Assembly: GCF_900105195.1 (NCBI RefSeq)
Contig: NZ_FNRX01000001.1
Location: 1-64,000 of the forward strand
Reading direction: 5' to 3'
DNA from: Rhodococcus pyridinivorans
Lineage (GTDB): Bacteria; Actinomycetota; Actinomycetes; Mycobacteriales; Mycobacteriaceae
Length of the DNA: 64,000 bases
Below are positions 8,778 to 18,997 of the stretch, piece after piece. The notes under the pieces are model-generated. The model saw only the letters and a program-made list of their open reading frames with translations. It did not search any database and was not told where the DNA came from. A program made the translations under genes and the position numbers. How positions within the stretch are numbered: position 1 is the stretch's first letter; each line of letters opens with the position of its first letter.

Positions 8778-8966
8778 TCAGTCGATCTCGTAGCCGGCTT
8801 CGCGGGCGAGTATTTTGCTGATCTCTTCGAAGGTCTTGGTTCCCCGGATCAGATCAACCAACAGTTCCTTGTCGCCGTCGCTCATCTGGCGACCTTCGAT
8901 CGCCATGATCGGTTCCATGTCGGCAATATCTGCGCGGGCTTCAGCTTCGGTGATGTGCGGGTCCAC
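8778..8966 (-). CDS. VbhA-like antitoxin of the Fic protein
   Basis: A 62-residue helical protein, the same length as Bartonella VbhA as I recall it. The inhibitory helix motif of class I antitoxins, (S/T)xxxE(G/N), aligns with IMAIEG, so the conserved Glu-Gly is present but the Ser/Thr position is Ile. The following region (SDGDKELLVDLIRGTKTFEEI) matches the VbhA pattern. The GTG at 8966 is preferred over an upstream ATG because GGGAAGG sits just before it. It lies one base upstream of fic. It presumably blocks ATP binding to Fic until degraded. Confidence 0.82.
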   Translation of the reverse strand: MDPHITEAEARADIADMEPIMAIEGRQMSDGDKELLVDLIRGTKTFEEISKILAREAGYEID

Positions 8967-8999
8967 GGTGCCTTCCCTGGGGTGTGCGGTGATGGGGCA

Positions 9000-9015
9000 G
9001 GACCGGGATCGGTCC
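9000..9015. other. Short palindromic hairpin
   Basis: GGACCG and CGGTCC pair around GGAT in the 84-bp gap between the giant helicase gene and the VbhA-like gene. It could be an operator for the toxin-antitoxin operon or a weak terminator. There is no T-run. Confidence 0.35.
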
Positions 9016-9050
9016 CTCCCCATCTGTGGTGTCGAGTGTGACGGTCGTGG

Positions 9051-12000
9051 TCAGACGGCGCGACCGTCGTCGTAGCCGCCCTCGTAACCGGCCTCGTACT
9101 GCCGCATCGGGTCGGTGTACTGCGGGCGCTCCGTCCCGGTGCGCGGATCGACGGGACGTAGCGGTCGAATGTCACTGGCCGCCCTCAATCCCTCTTCGAG
9201 GGTCTCGTCGAGCACATAGGTGCTCTCGGTGGCTGTCACCGCGTCGGTCGGTTCCACCACGGCATCGATCGGTTGGATAACCGCCTCGGTCGGCTCGACG
9301 ACAGCATTGACTTTCTCGGAGATCTTCCGAGGAGTCACTTCGTCAACCATGCTGGCGGTCCCGGTGACCGCTGTGACGTCGAGGCTGTCACGGCGGGCGA
9401 AGCCGGCCCGGTGGATGGCTTCGCGGCTGATGTTCTGCTCGGCGGCGAACTTCTCGACCGCCCGTGCAGCGATACCGAATGCTTCGCTGCGGGTGTTCAC
9501 GGCGTCACGTTCGACGTTGCCGCCCCCGTCCCAGACTTCGAGGTGCCATTGCCGATCGTCCCAGCGCACTCGCGCGCCGGGCCGGCCGCTGCCCGAGTCG
9601 AAGCCGTACTGCCAGATCGCTTCGGTGTCGTCGAGGGCCACCCACGGATCGGCCTTGCGGTTCGCCTCGCGCATCTCGGCGCCGTCGAGCCATTCTTGCC
9701 GGGCTGCGGCCATGCGCTCGGGCACCGAGGCGATGAGCTCGGCCTTGCTCATGTTCCGGTGTTCGGCCCACGCATCGGTCGGGTTCAGATCCAGAGTCCA
9801 CTGCGGGTACTGCCCGTCCGCAGCCCGTCGCTGCTGGTCTTCGCGGACTCGGCGCAACGCCTCGGGAGAGTTCTCGCGGGCGTTGACTTCGAGCCGCAGT
9901 TCCTCGGCCCGCAGCTTCGCGGCCTCGAGTTCGGCCGTGTCGGTGAAGTCGAGTTCCGGCTCGGCCTCGGCCTCGGCGAGTCGGCGACGGTTGTGTTCGA
10001 TCCGCGACTCGATGGTGGTGATGTGCCGGTCGGCGCGATCGGCGATCTTGCGGATGGTGGACAGCATTCCCTGCGCTCCGGTGGAGCGTTCGAGGACGTT
10101 GAAGAACCGATCCCGCTCGTACCAGGCGGTTTCCTCCCCGACGGTGACGTAGAACTGGCCGAGGATCTGGCTGTAGCCCAGGCTCAGCGGCACCCCGCCG
10201 ATGACACCGAAAACCTGCTCGTCACTGCTGCGGGTCACCTCGTCTTTGAGCCGGATCAACGACCCTCGCAGGGCATCGGCCAGATCCGCAGTCTGCGAGT
10301 CGGGGATCGTGGCGTCGGGGAACGCCCACTTTTTCTGGGCACGGTCGTCGATGCCGCTCCAGGCGGCGAGCTTGCCGGCGACCTCCCGGACCTCGGGCAG
10401 CCGCTTCTCGTCGGCGGTGATCGACCGGCTCAGTGCCCGGATCGCAGCATTGCGGGCCGCATTGGCATTGAGCACCGCATCGCGACGGGCTTCGAGTTCG
10501 GCGACCTTCTGGTCGGCTTCGACTTGCTCGACGAACACCGGATCACCCGTGGCCGCGGCCTTGCTCTGCGCCCACGAGACGGTCAGGTCCCCGCCGATGT
10601 CGTCCATGGTGGGTGGCACATCGGCCTTGCGGATCATCGACACGAAGTTCGATTTGCGGGCGACGTACTGGTACATCATCGCGTCGTAGGAGCGGCGGGC
10701 GACCATGTTGACCACGCTGACGGTCTCGTGGACGTTGCCCTGACGGATGATGCGGCCGAGACGTTGTTCCATGTCCGCAGCCGTCCACGCCGGGTCGAGG
10801 TTGATCATCTGCTTGAGTGCCCGTTGGACGTTCAGGCCGGTGCCACCCTTCTTGGTGGAGGTCAGCAGCACCCGGATCCGCCCGTCGGCGCAGGCTTGCA
10901 CCAGGCGGGCCTTGGCCCTGGGGTTGTCGTAGTCGTGCATGAAGGCAACGTGCTCGGGTTTCATCCCTCGGGCCACCAGGGCGTCGCGCAACTCGGTGTA
11001 GAGATTGCGGGCCTTGGGGCCGGCACCGGCCTTGGGGGTGCCGCGGTCGCAGAACACCAGCTGGAACACCCCGGTCATCTCGGGGCCGTACTTGTCGGCC
11101 GGGATGTGCAGGTCGGCGTGGTCGCGGTGGACCTGCCAGATCAGGTCGGCGGCGTGCTCGACCCGGCTGTGCTGCGGGTCCGGTGCACCCAGGTTCGCCA
11201 ATGACGGATACATCGTCAGATTCCGCCCGTCGGTGGCGATCTTGAGGCTGTTGTCCAGGTCCATCCGATCGCCCTGGATCTGGGACATGCGCACATCCAG
11301 ATCGGCCATCGCGTCGATCGCGTCCTGTCCCATGTCGAACTCCACGATCTTCGGGGCTCCGCCGTCGAGGACGGGCAGGCGCACCGGGATCCGATCGGAG
11401 GTCACCACGTCCCGGAACTGGTCGAGCATCGCCACCAGCTGCGGGACGTTGGCGTATTCGGCCATGCGGGTTTTCATCTGGATGCGGGTGGCGGTGGTGT
11501 TCATCTCCGGCACCGACACCGGCTTGGCGAAGGTACCCGCCCAGTTGTCGATCCGTCCCAGGCCGGCCTCGTGCAGCAGGTCCGGGCGCAGGTACTTGGT
11601 CATCACCCAGATTTCCGACAGCGAATTGCTGATCGGAGTGCCGGTGGCGAAGGCGATCGCCTTGGCCGGCGCGTGCGCCATCCCCTGCTCGGCGCCCAGG
11701 GCGCGGGCCTTCTCCCGCAGATACTTGGCCTTCATCTCCAGGTCGGTGGCCCGCTGAGAGCCGTTGGTGACCGCCAGATCTGCGCTGTTGGACGGGCGGG
11801 TGAGGTTCTTGTAGTCGTGCGCCTCGTCGATGAACAAAAAGTCACACCCCGACTGTTCGAAGGTCAAGCCTTCGTCGGTGGCCTTGGCCGCGATGATCTT
11901 CTCGACCCTGGCCTCGGCGTTCTTGATCGCCTGCTCGATCTGCTTGACCGTGAACTCCGCGCCTTGACTGTTGGCGGCGTCGAGGGCCTCGCGCAGCTCA

Positions 12001-15000
12001 CCGAGTTCGCCTTCGAGGTACTCGATCTGCGCTTCGCGGCGCATGGCGATGCGACTGAACACCGACTGCGGCACGATCACCAGGTCCCAGTCCCCGACGG
12101 CGCTCTGCCCGACGAAGCGTTGCCGGTCATCGCGCCCGTCCAGGTCGGCGGCGACGAGGATGTTCGCGTTCGGATAGGCGTCGCGGGCCTCGACCGACCA
12201 CTGCCCGAGCAGGTGATTGGGCACCACGATCCACGGCTGGCGGATCTGCCCGAGCCGTTTGGCTTCCATGCACGAGGCGGTGATCGTCAAGGTCTTGCCG
12301 GCCCCGACCACGTGGTCGAGCAGGATCGTCTCGTCGTGCAGGAACCGTGTCACGGCGGCGGCCTGGTAGTCGTACGGCGTGTACTTGCCGTTCATGCCGG
12401 GGAACGACTTGGTGCTGGCGTCGTGGACCGGCTTGACGTAGGAGTTGTAGCGCTCGTTGAAGATGCGGGCCAGGCGCACATAGCGGTCGCCGTCCTCCCA
12501 CAGCCATTGTTCGAACCGCTCCTGCAAGGCTGCGGCCGAGGCTTGCGCCTGCTCGGTGAGCTTGACGTGGAACCGCGGCTTCGGGGAGCGTTCGAGCTCG
12601 TCGCCGGTCTTGTTGACCTGGACCGGCTTGTTGTTGGCGAGCAGCTCGACCATCTTCACGCCCGGCAGCCGGGCACTGCCGTACTTGTCCGGGTAGCCAC
12701 CGGAGAATTCGTGGCGGCTGCGCTGATCGGTGGTGATCTGCCAGTTTCCGCTGATCTGATCGTGTTCGACGGTCAGCCGGTCCGGGCGCAGCCCGAACTC
12801 CTCGACCAAGAACGCGCGGTAGTCCTCGATCGGCACCCAGGTCGCGCCGATGCGCACCCCGATCTCGGCGGGATCCACATCCGGCGGCACCACCTCTGCC
12901 AGTGCCTCCACCAGCGGCGCGTAGCGAGGATCGTCGCCGGCTTTGATCGTCGCCCGCGCCAGCTTGTCTCGCACCTGCCCGGACAGGGCCACGGTGGCCA
13001 ATTCCCACCGGTCGGCGTCGTGCAGGGACGGATAGATCTTCCCCTGAGCCTGCTCGAGCGCGTCCTCGACGGACATGTTCAGCAGCTCGGCGACTCGCTG
13101 CGGCGAGATGTGTCCGAGCTCGTCGAAGCTGATCGCCAGCGCTTCGTCGACGTCGGCGGCGCTGGCGGCCTTGTCCTTGAACGGGGTGGTGTCCTCGGTG
13201 AAGATCGCCGTCTTGGTCGCCACTGCGTCGCTGCCGTCGAACTTCGACTGGAAGTTCTCGATGGCGAGAACCATGCCCAGGCGTGGATCTCGGGCGATCG
13301 CGCCTTGCAGATGCGCGGAATAGCGGCGCGGTTGCGGCTGCTCGGACGCCTTGTCGTACAGCTCCTCGTACACCTCGTCGGGGATCGACCCGGTGTAGGG
13401 GCCGGCCTCCTTCGGATCCAGCCCGTCGGCGAGGGCCTCCTCGCGACCGGTCTTGATCCGCCACTCGGCGATCGCCTTGTCGAGGCGGGCGGCGATCTTG
13501 TCTTCCGACAGCGGGGTCGGTTCGGTGAGCTTGAAGCGGTTCAGCGGCCCCCATGTGCCGACGTAGCGGTCGTAGAGCCCACCCAGGCGGGCGCGGATGA
13601 CGTCGCGGTCGGCGACGGTGGCGGTGCGCGAGCGGCTGGCCTCGGCCAGCTCCATCACCGTCTCACCGAGACCGGTGATGACCTTCCACTGCTCGGCCAG
13701 GTCCTTGCCGCGGCAGCCGACCTCGGCCCAGCCGCGACCGAGGGTGAACTGCTCGAAGCGGTCCTCGGCTTCGTTGAAGCGCATCGCACCGGGCAGCACC
13801 TCGTGGGAATCGAGGTCGGCTCCGGTGCGCAGCCCCGGCGTGGTGAACGCTTCGACCTGCGCCGGAGCGGGGGCCGGGGCGGTGAATCCGAGTCCGCGAC
13901 CGAGGGCCTGGTCGATGATCGGGTCGAGCTGCTCGCGCAGCTGCGTCGCCAGCGGCTTTGTGGTGGTGGGGGCAACGCGCAGCGACGATCCGGCGTACAT
14001 GCCGCCCCCGACCGTCAGGGTGCCCAGCACCCGCTGCGGGTACTTCTTGAAGTATGGGTTGATCCAGGTGTGGGCGGCTTCGCCGGTCTTGGCGTCGATC
14101 GCTTCGACCTGGACGGCGGGCTGTGCCCATTCGAGGGTGTCCTCGGTGGGGGTGGCGCCGTCGTCGCGGCGGCGGAATACCAGCACGTCGGTGACCACGT
14201 CGGTGCCGGCCTGCCGGTCGAATGCCCCGGTGGGCAGGCGTACCGCCCCGATTAGATCCCCCTTGGCGACGATCGCGGCGCGTTCTTCGGCGCGGCGGGC
14301 ATCGGAGGTGAACATCGAGGTGACCACCGCGACGTAGCCACCGGGAGCGGTCAACGCCAGTGATTTGGCGATGAAGTGGTTGTGGATGGACAGACCGTCT
14401 GCGTTGTGGATCGGGTCGACGGGCGCGAACTTGCCGAACGGTACGTTGCCGATCGCCCCGGTGAAGGTGTTCTCGGGGGCGAAGTTGCGCTCGAAGCCGT
14501 GGTTGCGGATCTGCTGCGAGGGATACAGGTAGTGTGCGATTTTCGCGCTGATCGGCTCGATCTCGACGCCGACCATGCGCACCGACTCCGGTGCGGTGCC
14601 GACGAAGTGGCCGGCCCCGCAGCCCGGCTCGAGCACCACGGCGCCGTCGGGCAACCCGGCCCGCGCCACCGCCCGCCACAGCTCCGCCACCACCGCGGGG
14701 TCGGTGTAGTGCGCGTTCAGGGTGGTCTGACGGGCCTGGGCGAAGCCCTTGTCCCCGAGCAGGTCCAGCAGCTCGGCGTGCTCGTTACCCCACTGCGCGA
14801 GGATCTTCGCTCGGTTGTCGAAGATCTCCGGGATCGCTCCCCAGCCGGACCACTGCGCCAGCACCGCCTGCTCGTCGGCGGTGGCCGGTCGCTGCTGCTG
14901 GTCGAGGTGCTGCACCAGACGCAGAGCGGCGATGTTCGCCCGTGCCCGGGCCTTCGCCCCGCTGGGGACGAGCACCTCGGTTCCGAGGGCGAAGTCCTGC

Positions 15001-18000
15001 ACCGCCGCGGCTGGGGCGGCAGGGCGGGCCACCGCGGCGTCGGCACCGTGTTCGGCGGCCGGCGCGCTTTCCTCGAGGCCGGTCTCCGCGACCATCTCGG
15101 GCGCGGTCGGCTGGTCCGCGGCCGCGGTGGCCGGTAGCTCGCTGCTGGCTGCGGCGGTGTACTTGGCGGCGGCGGTGCGGGAAACCCAGATGTGTGCGCC
15201 GGATTTCTTACGGACGCGCACCAGCTGGCGCTTGTCCCGCCACAGGGGACTCGACAGCGGCTCGCCGTACTCGGTCTCGGGAACAACCAGCTCGTCGGTG
15301 TCCACAGCCGGGGTCCTGGGCGCCGCCTCATCGGTCGAGGCGGCAGCCTCCGGCTCGACGGTCGCCGCCGGAGGGGTCGCGGCGGGCGCGGCAGGTTCTT
15401 CCTGCTCCAGAACCGGCTCGGGGGCCGGATCGGTGATCGGCCTGGCGTGGCCGACCATCAGGTGTTCGGTGAGCACCCACGAGGTTGCGGACGTCTCGAG
15501 GGCAGGGTCGGTGACGGTCGGGGTCGACGGCTCGGTGGGAGCGGGGTCGACCTCGTCGAAGATCACCGCGCCTGCGTCGTCGATCGCAGGCGCTACGACT
15601 CGGGGGGACGGCGGTTCGGCCTCCTCGCGCTGCGGTTCTGCTCCCGCGTCGACATCGGCCTCGGCCTGTGGGCCGATCTCGGCGGTGTTCTGCGGGTCGA
15701 GCTGCTCGCCGTCGTGTTCGGCGGCGAGCACGGTGCGGGCTTCGGCGATCGCGTCCCGCAGGGTCAGCTCGGGTCGGGGCCGGCCGTCGACGGTGGTGAT
15801 GCGTTCTTTGCTGCCCGGTGTCCGCCCCAAGCGGATCGTCACGTGCCGGCCGTCCGGGTCGCCGATGACCACATCTCCGACCCCGGCGAAGGTCAGATCG
15901 GCCGGGGTGAGGCTGTAGAGGTCGTCCCCGGCTGCCCGAAGCTCGCGCAGAACCTTCGGGTCCACATCGTGTTGAAGGGTCCAGGCCAGGTCGATGCCGT
16001 AGCGGTCGAGCAGGGCGGTTTCGGCCGGGAAGTCGCTGCGCAGCTGGTCGATGATGCCGCGCCGCACATCCTTGATGAGTGCGTGGTCGGCAACCGCGGA
16101 ACCGGATTGGCTGTAGCGCCACAGCAGGTCCGCACTGGCGGCAGCGTGGTAGAACTCGTTGTTGCGGGCGTAGGCGATCGCCCTGGTCAGCACGGTGGCG
16201 CGGGCCTGGGCGTAGGGCCGGTAGGCCCGCTCGATCCACTCCGGGAGCGCGATGTTGCGGGCTTCGAGCAGCGCACCGATTGCCGCCCGGGCGTTGCGGC
16301 CGCAGGTTACGGAGCTGCTCTCGCCGCCGAGGGTGTAGTCCCAGCCCCGCATCGGGAAGTAGGCGACCTTGCTGTTCGGATGGTCCTTCAACGTCAGGGC
16401 GCAGTAGGCCGCCCCGTCCCGGAACTGGGCGGACAGCTCCGACGGGTCGGGTGCGGGCAGGTTCGGGATGATGTTCCCGCGCATCTCCGCAGCCAGACGC
16501 TCGGTGGGAATGTCCGCGGTGGCGGCGATCAGATCGGGGCGCTCTTCGGCCATGACCTCGAAGGCGGTCTCGATACCGATCTCGATGATCGGGGTGCGCG
16601 GGTACATCGGCAGCCCGACCCACGATCCGAGCAGCGGGTCCCGTCGGGCGTGCATGGTCATCCACGCCGTCCACTGCGCGGCGGTGCCCTGATCCCAGGT
16701 CAGCTCGGGACCGTGCACACGCTCCCATTCGGCGTAGGCCCGCTCATACAGCTCGTCCGGCAACCGGTGTTCGAGCAGTACCTTCGCTGCGGCCTGGCGC
16801 AGCGGGGGCGCCTTGCGGGCGGCCTCGGCGATCAGGCTCTTGACCTCGGAACGGGTCACGGCCGGCAAGTAGTCCGGGCGCCGGCCTTCGACCTGAGCGA
16901 TCAGCCGCGGATCGACGGCGACCTCGGCGATCAGAGCCTGCCGTTCGCCAGCGGTGGCCTCGCGACGTGCCTGCTCGACACCGGCGAACCACTGGTGGCG
17001 GATCTCATCGCGGCCCGTGCGGCTGCGCACCTTGCCGATCGCGGCGGCGACCTGCGGATCGGTGTCCGGCTGCGGCAGCGTCAGCGGATCGGCCGGGTCA
17101 TAGGCGGCGCGGCCTCGTGCCCACCACTGATCGACCTCGACCGTGGCGGCCTGGTCGATCCCGTCCTGCACTGCGGCGACGTGCTCGCCGCGCTGCTCGG
17201 CGGTGGCCGGTTCGGCCGGCTCCTGGGTGTCGAGTACAGCCTGGGTGGTGTCGAGGAAGTCCTCGGTGAACGGACGCTCGACGTCGGCGCGGGCCTCGAC
17301 GATCGCGTCGGCGACCTCGGTGGTGACCGGATGCTGTGTCGGCTCGCCGGTGCGGGCCTGCCAGTACGCCTCGGCAGCGCGGTGCCCGAGCTCGCCCCAG
17401 CGTTTCGGGTCGGACAGCATCACTCGGCACACCAGGAACTGCTCGTCGGTGAGCGAGTCGCGATCGGCCATCAGATCCGCGAGGGCGACCTGGGCTTTGA
17501 CCGTGAAATGCCCGTCGGCCCACGACAGGAACTGCGCTGCGGTGTTGACCTGCGGGTTGGCGGCAGTGTCGGCGTCGGTGTCCGGTTCGGCGAGGCGTTC
17601 GAGCACCCGGCGCTCGACGTCGGCCAGGGGGTCGATCCGCGGCCGCGGCCGCGGCTGCTCGACCTGCGGTTCTTCGTCCTGGGATGTCTCGGCAGCGGCT
17701 GGGGCAGGTGGTGTGGCCGGCTCGGCCGGTGTCGCGGCCGGGATGAACATCGGCCCGGCGGGACGGTCGGTGAACTGGGCGTTGGGCAGGTTGCCGGCGA
17801 GCATCGCCGTGATCAGATCGTGGGCTTGGCCTTTGGTGATGTCGTCGTCGAGGACGAACGGCACGTTCGCCTCCGCGGCCAGGCGCTCGATGGTGCGCAG
17901 TTGCCGCTCGGTTGCGGGATGCTCCCGCCAGGCCGGTTGTGCGGCGGCGACCTCGCGCACCGTCTGCTTGGGGACGGCCTCCGGGTCGATGCCCCAGGTG

Positions 18001-18245
18001 TGCAGCTCGGTGCGCAGCTGGTTTTCCTGCGCCCGCAGCTCACGCCAGCGTCCCCGCAGACGGTCGAGCCGTTCGGTCAGCGTGGTGACGCGCTGACCGT
18101 TGACCTCGATGCCACGGTCGAAACCGCGTTCCTGCGCAGTCTCCAAAGCTGTGTTCGCTGCGCCCAGCCTCTTGGCGAGCTTGCGTCCCAGCAGCTCCAG
18201 GTCTACGAATTCGCTGCGGACTTGCGCCCACTGCGCCTGGATCAG
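9051..18245 (-). CDS. Giant DNA methylase-SNF2 helicase fusion protein (DarB-like)
   Basis: About 3,064 residues. After a roughly 1,150-residue N-terminal region of unknown fold comes an N6-adenine methylase-like domain, with motif I EPGCGAGHF near 1206 and GNVPFG near 1266 in place of NPPF/Y. Then comes an SNF2-type helicase with Walker A VVGAGKT near 1979, DEAH near 2139, ATGTPISNS, and motif VI QRLGRIIRQ near 2495. The C-terminal ~550 residues are helical. Such fusions occur on phages, plasmids and integrative elements; P1 DarB, an antirestriction protein, has the same order. The frame is open to 18932, but that extension is out of frame with a real gene. No ATG, GTG or TTG exists near the true start. 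A CTG overlapping the upstream stop (CTGA) is my best guess. The next TTG is at 18146. Confidence 0.85.
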   Translation of the reverse strand: MIQAQWAQVRSEFVDLELLGRKLAKRLGAANTALETAQERGFDRGIEVNGQRVTTLTERLDRLRGRWRELRAQENQLRTELHTWGIDPEAVPKQTVREVAAAQPAWREHPATERQLRTIERLAAEANVPFVLDDDITKGQAHDLITAMLAGNLPNAQFTDRPAGPMFIPAATPAEPATPPAPAAAETSQDEEPQVEQPRPRPRIDPLADVERRVLERLAEPDTDADTAANPQVNTAAQFLSWADGHFTVKAQVALADLMADRDSLTDEQFLVCRVMLSDPKRWGELGHRAAEAYWQARTGEPTQHPVTTEVADAIVEARADVERPFTEDFLDTTQAVLDTQEPAEPATAEQRGEHVAAVQDGIDQAATVEVDQWWARGRAAYDPADPLTLPQPDTDPQVAAAIGKVRSRTGRDEIRHQWFAGVEQARREATAGERQALIAEVAVDPRLIAQVEGRRPDYLPAVTRSEVKSLIAEAARKAPPLRQAAAKVLLEHRLPDELYERAYAEWERVHGPELTWDQGTAAQWTAWMTMHARRDPLLGSWVGLPMYPRTPIIEIGIETAFEVMAEERPDLIAATADIPTERLAAEMRGNIIPNLPAPDPSELSAQFRDGAAYCALTLKDHPNSKVAYFPMRGWDYTLGGESSSVTCGRNARAAIGALLEARNIALPEWIERAYRPYAQARATVLTRAIAYARNNEFYHAAASADLLWRYSQSGSAVADHALIKDVRRGIIDQLRSDFPAETALLDRYGIDLAWTLQHDVDPKVLRELRAAGDDLYSLTPADLTFAGVGDVVIGDPDGRHVTIRLGRTPGSKERITTVDGRPRPELTLRDAIAEARTVLAAEHDGEQLDPQNTAEIGPQAEADVDAGAEPQREEAEPPSPRVVAPAIDDAGAVIFDEVDPAPTEPSTPTVTDPALETSATSWVLTEHLMVGHARPITDPAPEPVLEQEEPAAPAATPPAATVEPEAAASTDEAAPRTPAVDTDELVVPETEYGEPLSSPLWRDKRQLVRVRKKSGAHIWVSRTAAAKYTAAASSELPATAAADQPTAPEMVAETGLEESAPAAEHGADAAVARPAAPAAAVQDFALGTEVLVPSGAKARARANIAALRLVQHLDQQQRPATADEQAVLAQWSGWGAIPEIFDNRAKILAQWGNEHAELLDLLGDKGFAQARQTTLNAHYTDPAVVAELWRAVARAGLPDGAVVLEPGCGAGHFVGTAPESVRMVGVEIEPISAKIAHYLYPSQQIRNHGFERNFAPENTFTGAIGNVPFGKFAPVDPIHNADGLSIHNHFIAKSLALTAPGGYVAVVTSMFTSDARRAEERAAIVAKGDLIGAVRLPTGAFDRQAGTDVVTDVLVFRRRDDGATPTEDTLEWAQPAVQVEAIDAKTGEAAHTWINPYFKKYPQRVLGTLTVGGGMYAGSSLRVAPTTTKPLATQLREQLDPIIDQALGRGLGFTAPAPAPAQVEAFTTPGLRTGADLDSHEVLPGAMRFNEAEDRFEQFTLGRGWAEVGCRGKDLAEQWKVITGLGETVMELAEASRSRTATVADRDVIRARLGGLYDRYVGTWGPLNRFKLTEPTPLSEDKIAARLDKAIAEWRIKTGREEALADGLDPKEAGPYTGSIPDEVYEELYDKASEQPQPRRYSAHLQGAIARDPRLGMVLAIENFQSKFDGSDAVATKTAIFTEDTTPFKDKAASAADVDEALAISFDELGHISPQRVAELLNMSVEDALEQAQGKIYPSLHDADRWELATVALSGQVRDKLARATIKAGDDPRYAPLVEALAEVVPPDVDPAEIGVRIGATWVPIEDYRAFLVEEFGLRPDRLTVEHDQISGNWQITTDQRSRHEFSGGYPDKYGSARLPGVKMVELLANNKPVQVNKTGDELERSPKPRFHVKLTEQAQASAAALQERFEQWLWEDGDRYVRLARIFNERYNSYVKPVHDASTKSFPGMNGKYTPYDYQAAAVTRFLHDETILLDHVVGAGKTLTITASCMEAKRLGQIRQPWIVVPNHLLGQWSVEARDAYPNANILVAADLDGRDDRQRFVGQSAVGDWDLVIVPQSVFSRIAMRREAQIEYLEGELGELREALDAANSQGAEFTVKQIEQAIKNAEARVEKIIAAKATDEGLTFEQSGCDFLFIDEAHDYKNLTRPSNSADLAVTNGSQRATDLEMKAKYLREKARALGAEQGMAHAPAKAIAFATGTPISNSLSEIWVMTKYLRPDLLHEAGLGRIDNWAGTFAKPVSVPEMNTTATRIQMKTRMAEYANVPQLVAMLDQFRDVVTSDRIPVRLPVLDGGAPKIVEFDMGQDAIDAMADLDVRMSQIQGDRMDLDNSLKIATDGRNLTMYPSLANLGAPDPQHSRVEHAADLIWQVHRDHADLHIPADKYGPEMTGVFQLVFCDRGTPKAGAGPKARNLYTELRDALVARGMKPEHVAFMHDYDNPRAKARLVQACADGRIRVLLTSTKKGGTGLNVQRALKQMINLDPAWTAADMEQRLGRIIRQGNVHETVSVVNMVARRSYDAMMYQYVARKSNFVSMIRKADVPPTMDDIGGDLTVSWAQSKAAATGDPVFVEQVEADQKVAELEARRDAVLNANAARNAAIRALSRSITADEKRLPEVREVAGKLAAWSGIDDRAQKKWAFPDATIPDSQTADLADALRGSLIRLKDEVTRSSDEQVFGVIGGVPLSLGYSQILGQFYVTVGEETAWYERDRFFNVLERSTGAQGMLSTIRKIADRADRHITTIESRIEHNRRRLAEAEAEPELDFTDTAELEAAKLRAEELRLEVNARENSPEALRRVREDQQRRAADGQYPQWTLDLNPTDAWAEHRNMSKAELIASVPERMAAARQEWLDGAEMREANRKADPWVALDDTEAIWQYGFDSGSGRPGARVRWDDRQWHLEVWDGGGNVERDAVNTRSEAFGIAARAVEKFAAEQNISREAIHRAGFARRDSLDVTAVTGTASMVDEVTPRKISEKVNAVVEPTEAVIQPIDAVVEPTDAVTATESTYVLDETLEEGLRAASDIRPLRPVDPRTGTERPQYTDPMRQYEAGYEGGYDDGRAV

Positions 18246-18871
18246 AACGGCAGATCCGGGTCCTCCGGCGGGTTGCGCCGCATCTCGTCCTCGATCAACT
18301 CCGTCAGCTCCTCGGTCAGCCGGTCGCGGGAGGTCGCCGGCACCGGCTGGTTGTCCTCGATCCGCTGTGCGATCAGGGCCTGCGCCAACGCCCGGAACCA
18401 TGCCGGCTTGTCCAGCCACACTCGCTCGACCACCCGCACCGCGGTCGGGTTCGGCCTGACGTTCTGCGTCCGCCACCGGTCGGGGTCCTGCGCTACCCGA
18501 GCCGCTTCCCAGTCCTTCTCGGCTTCCTGCTCGGCCCACTGCTCGAACTGCTCCCAGTCCTGTCGGATCTCGGGGGTCACCTGCGGATACAGTTCGTTCT
18601 CGAGCACCATCTCCCGTGCTGCCCGCCACGCCGTTTCCTTCGCGCGGACCGCGTCCTGGTACGTCGCGTCCGGCGCCGGCGGGTTCGCCTGCTCGAACTG
18701 TTCGGCCGCGTCCTCGGTCAGCTGCTGCAGGCGCAGGGCCTGCCGATCGATCCGTTCCTGCTCGGTCGCCGGATCGACGCCCAGCCACTCGACCAGAATC
18801 CGCCTGGTCTCGGCCGCGATCGTCAGGTCGATCCCCTCGACCTGTGTCGTGAATTCCTCGCTCTGCGCCAC
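18242..18871 (-). CDS. Hypothetical acidic helical protein upstream of the helicase gene
   Basis: A 209-residue protein, Glu/Gln/Trp-rich and strongly helical. I do not recognise a family. GTG at 18871 is preceded by GGGAGGA. It ends inside a 4-base overlap with the presumed CTG start of the giant helicase gene, so the two are probably translationally coupled and may form a complex. The overlapping frame is Gly/Arg/Ala-rich, typical of a shadow, which supports this frame being the coding one. Confidence 0.75.
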   Translation of the reverse strand: MAQSEEFTTQVEGIDLTIAAETRRILVEWLGVDPATEQERIDRQALRLQQLTEDAAEQFEQANPPAPDATYQDAVRAKETAWRAAREMVLENELYPQVTPEIRQDWEQFEQWAEQEAEKDWEAARVAQDPDRWRTQNVRPNPTAVRVVERVWLDKPAWFRALAQALIAQRIEDNQPVPATSRDRLTEELTELIEDEMRRNPPEDPDLPF

Positions 18872-18997
18872 CGCCCTGTCCTCCCTGATCCTCGGAACCG
18901 AATGCCCCCTGCTGGGCGTCTTCCCCCGTCACGCGACCTCCTCGACTGCCCCCGACTCTGGGCGTAGCGCCCCCTTCATCCGCAGGACTGCCGGAGA

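Noticed and set aside
9273..14337. Several long + strand frames opposite the helicase
   Set aside because: Composition and lack of motifs show they are antisense shadows.
13597..14679. Minus-strand frames of about 100-340 codons inside the helicase gene
   Set aside because: They overlap the methylase domain in another frame and have shadow composition.
18246..18932. N-terminal extension of the giant helicase frame
   Set aside because: Its product is Gly/Arg/Ala-rich and overlaps a better frame (209 residues with ribosome site and natural composition).
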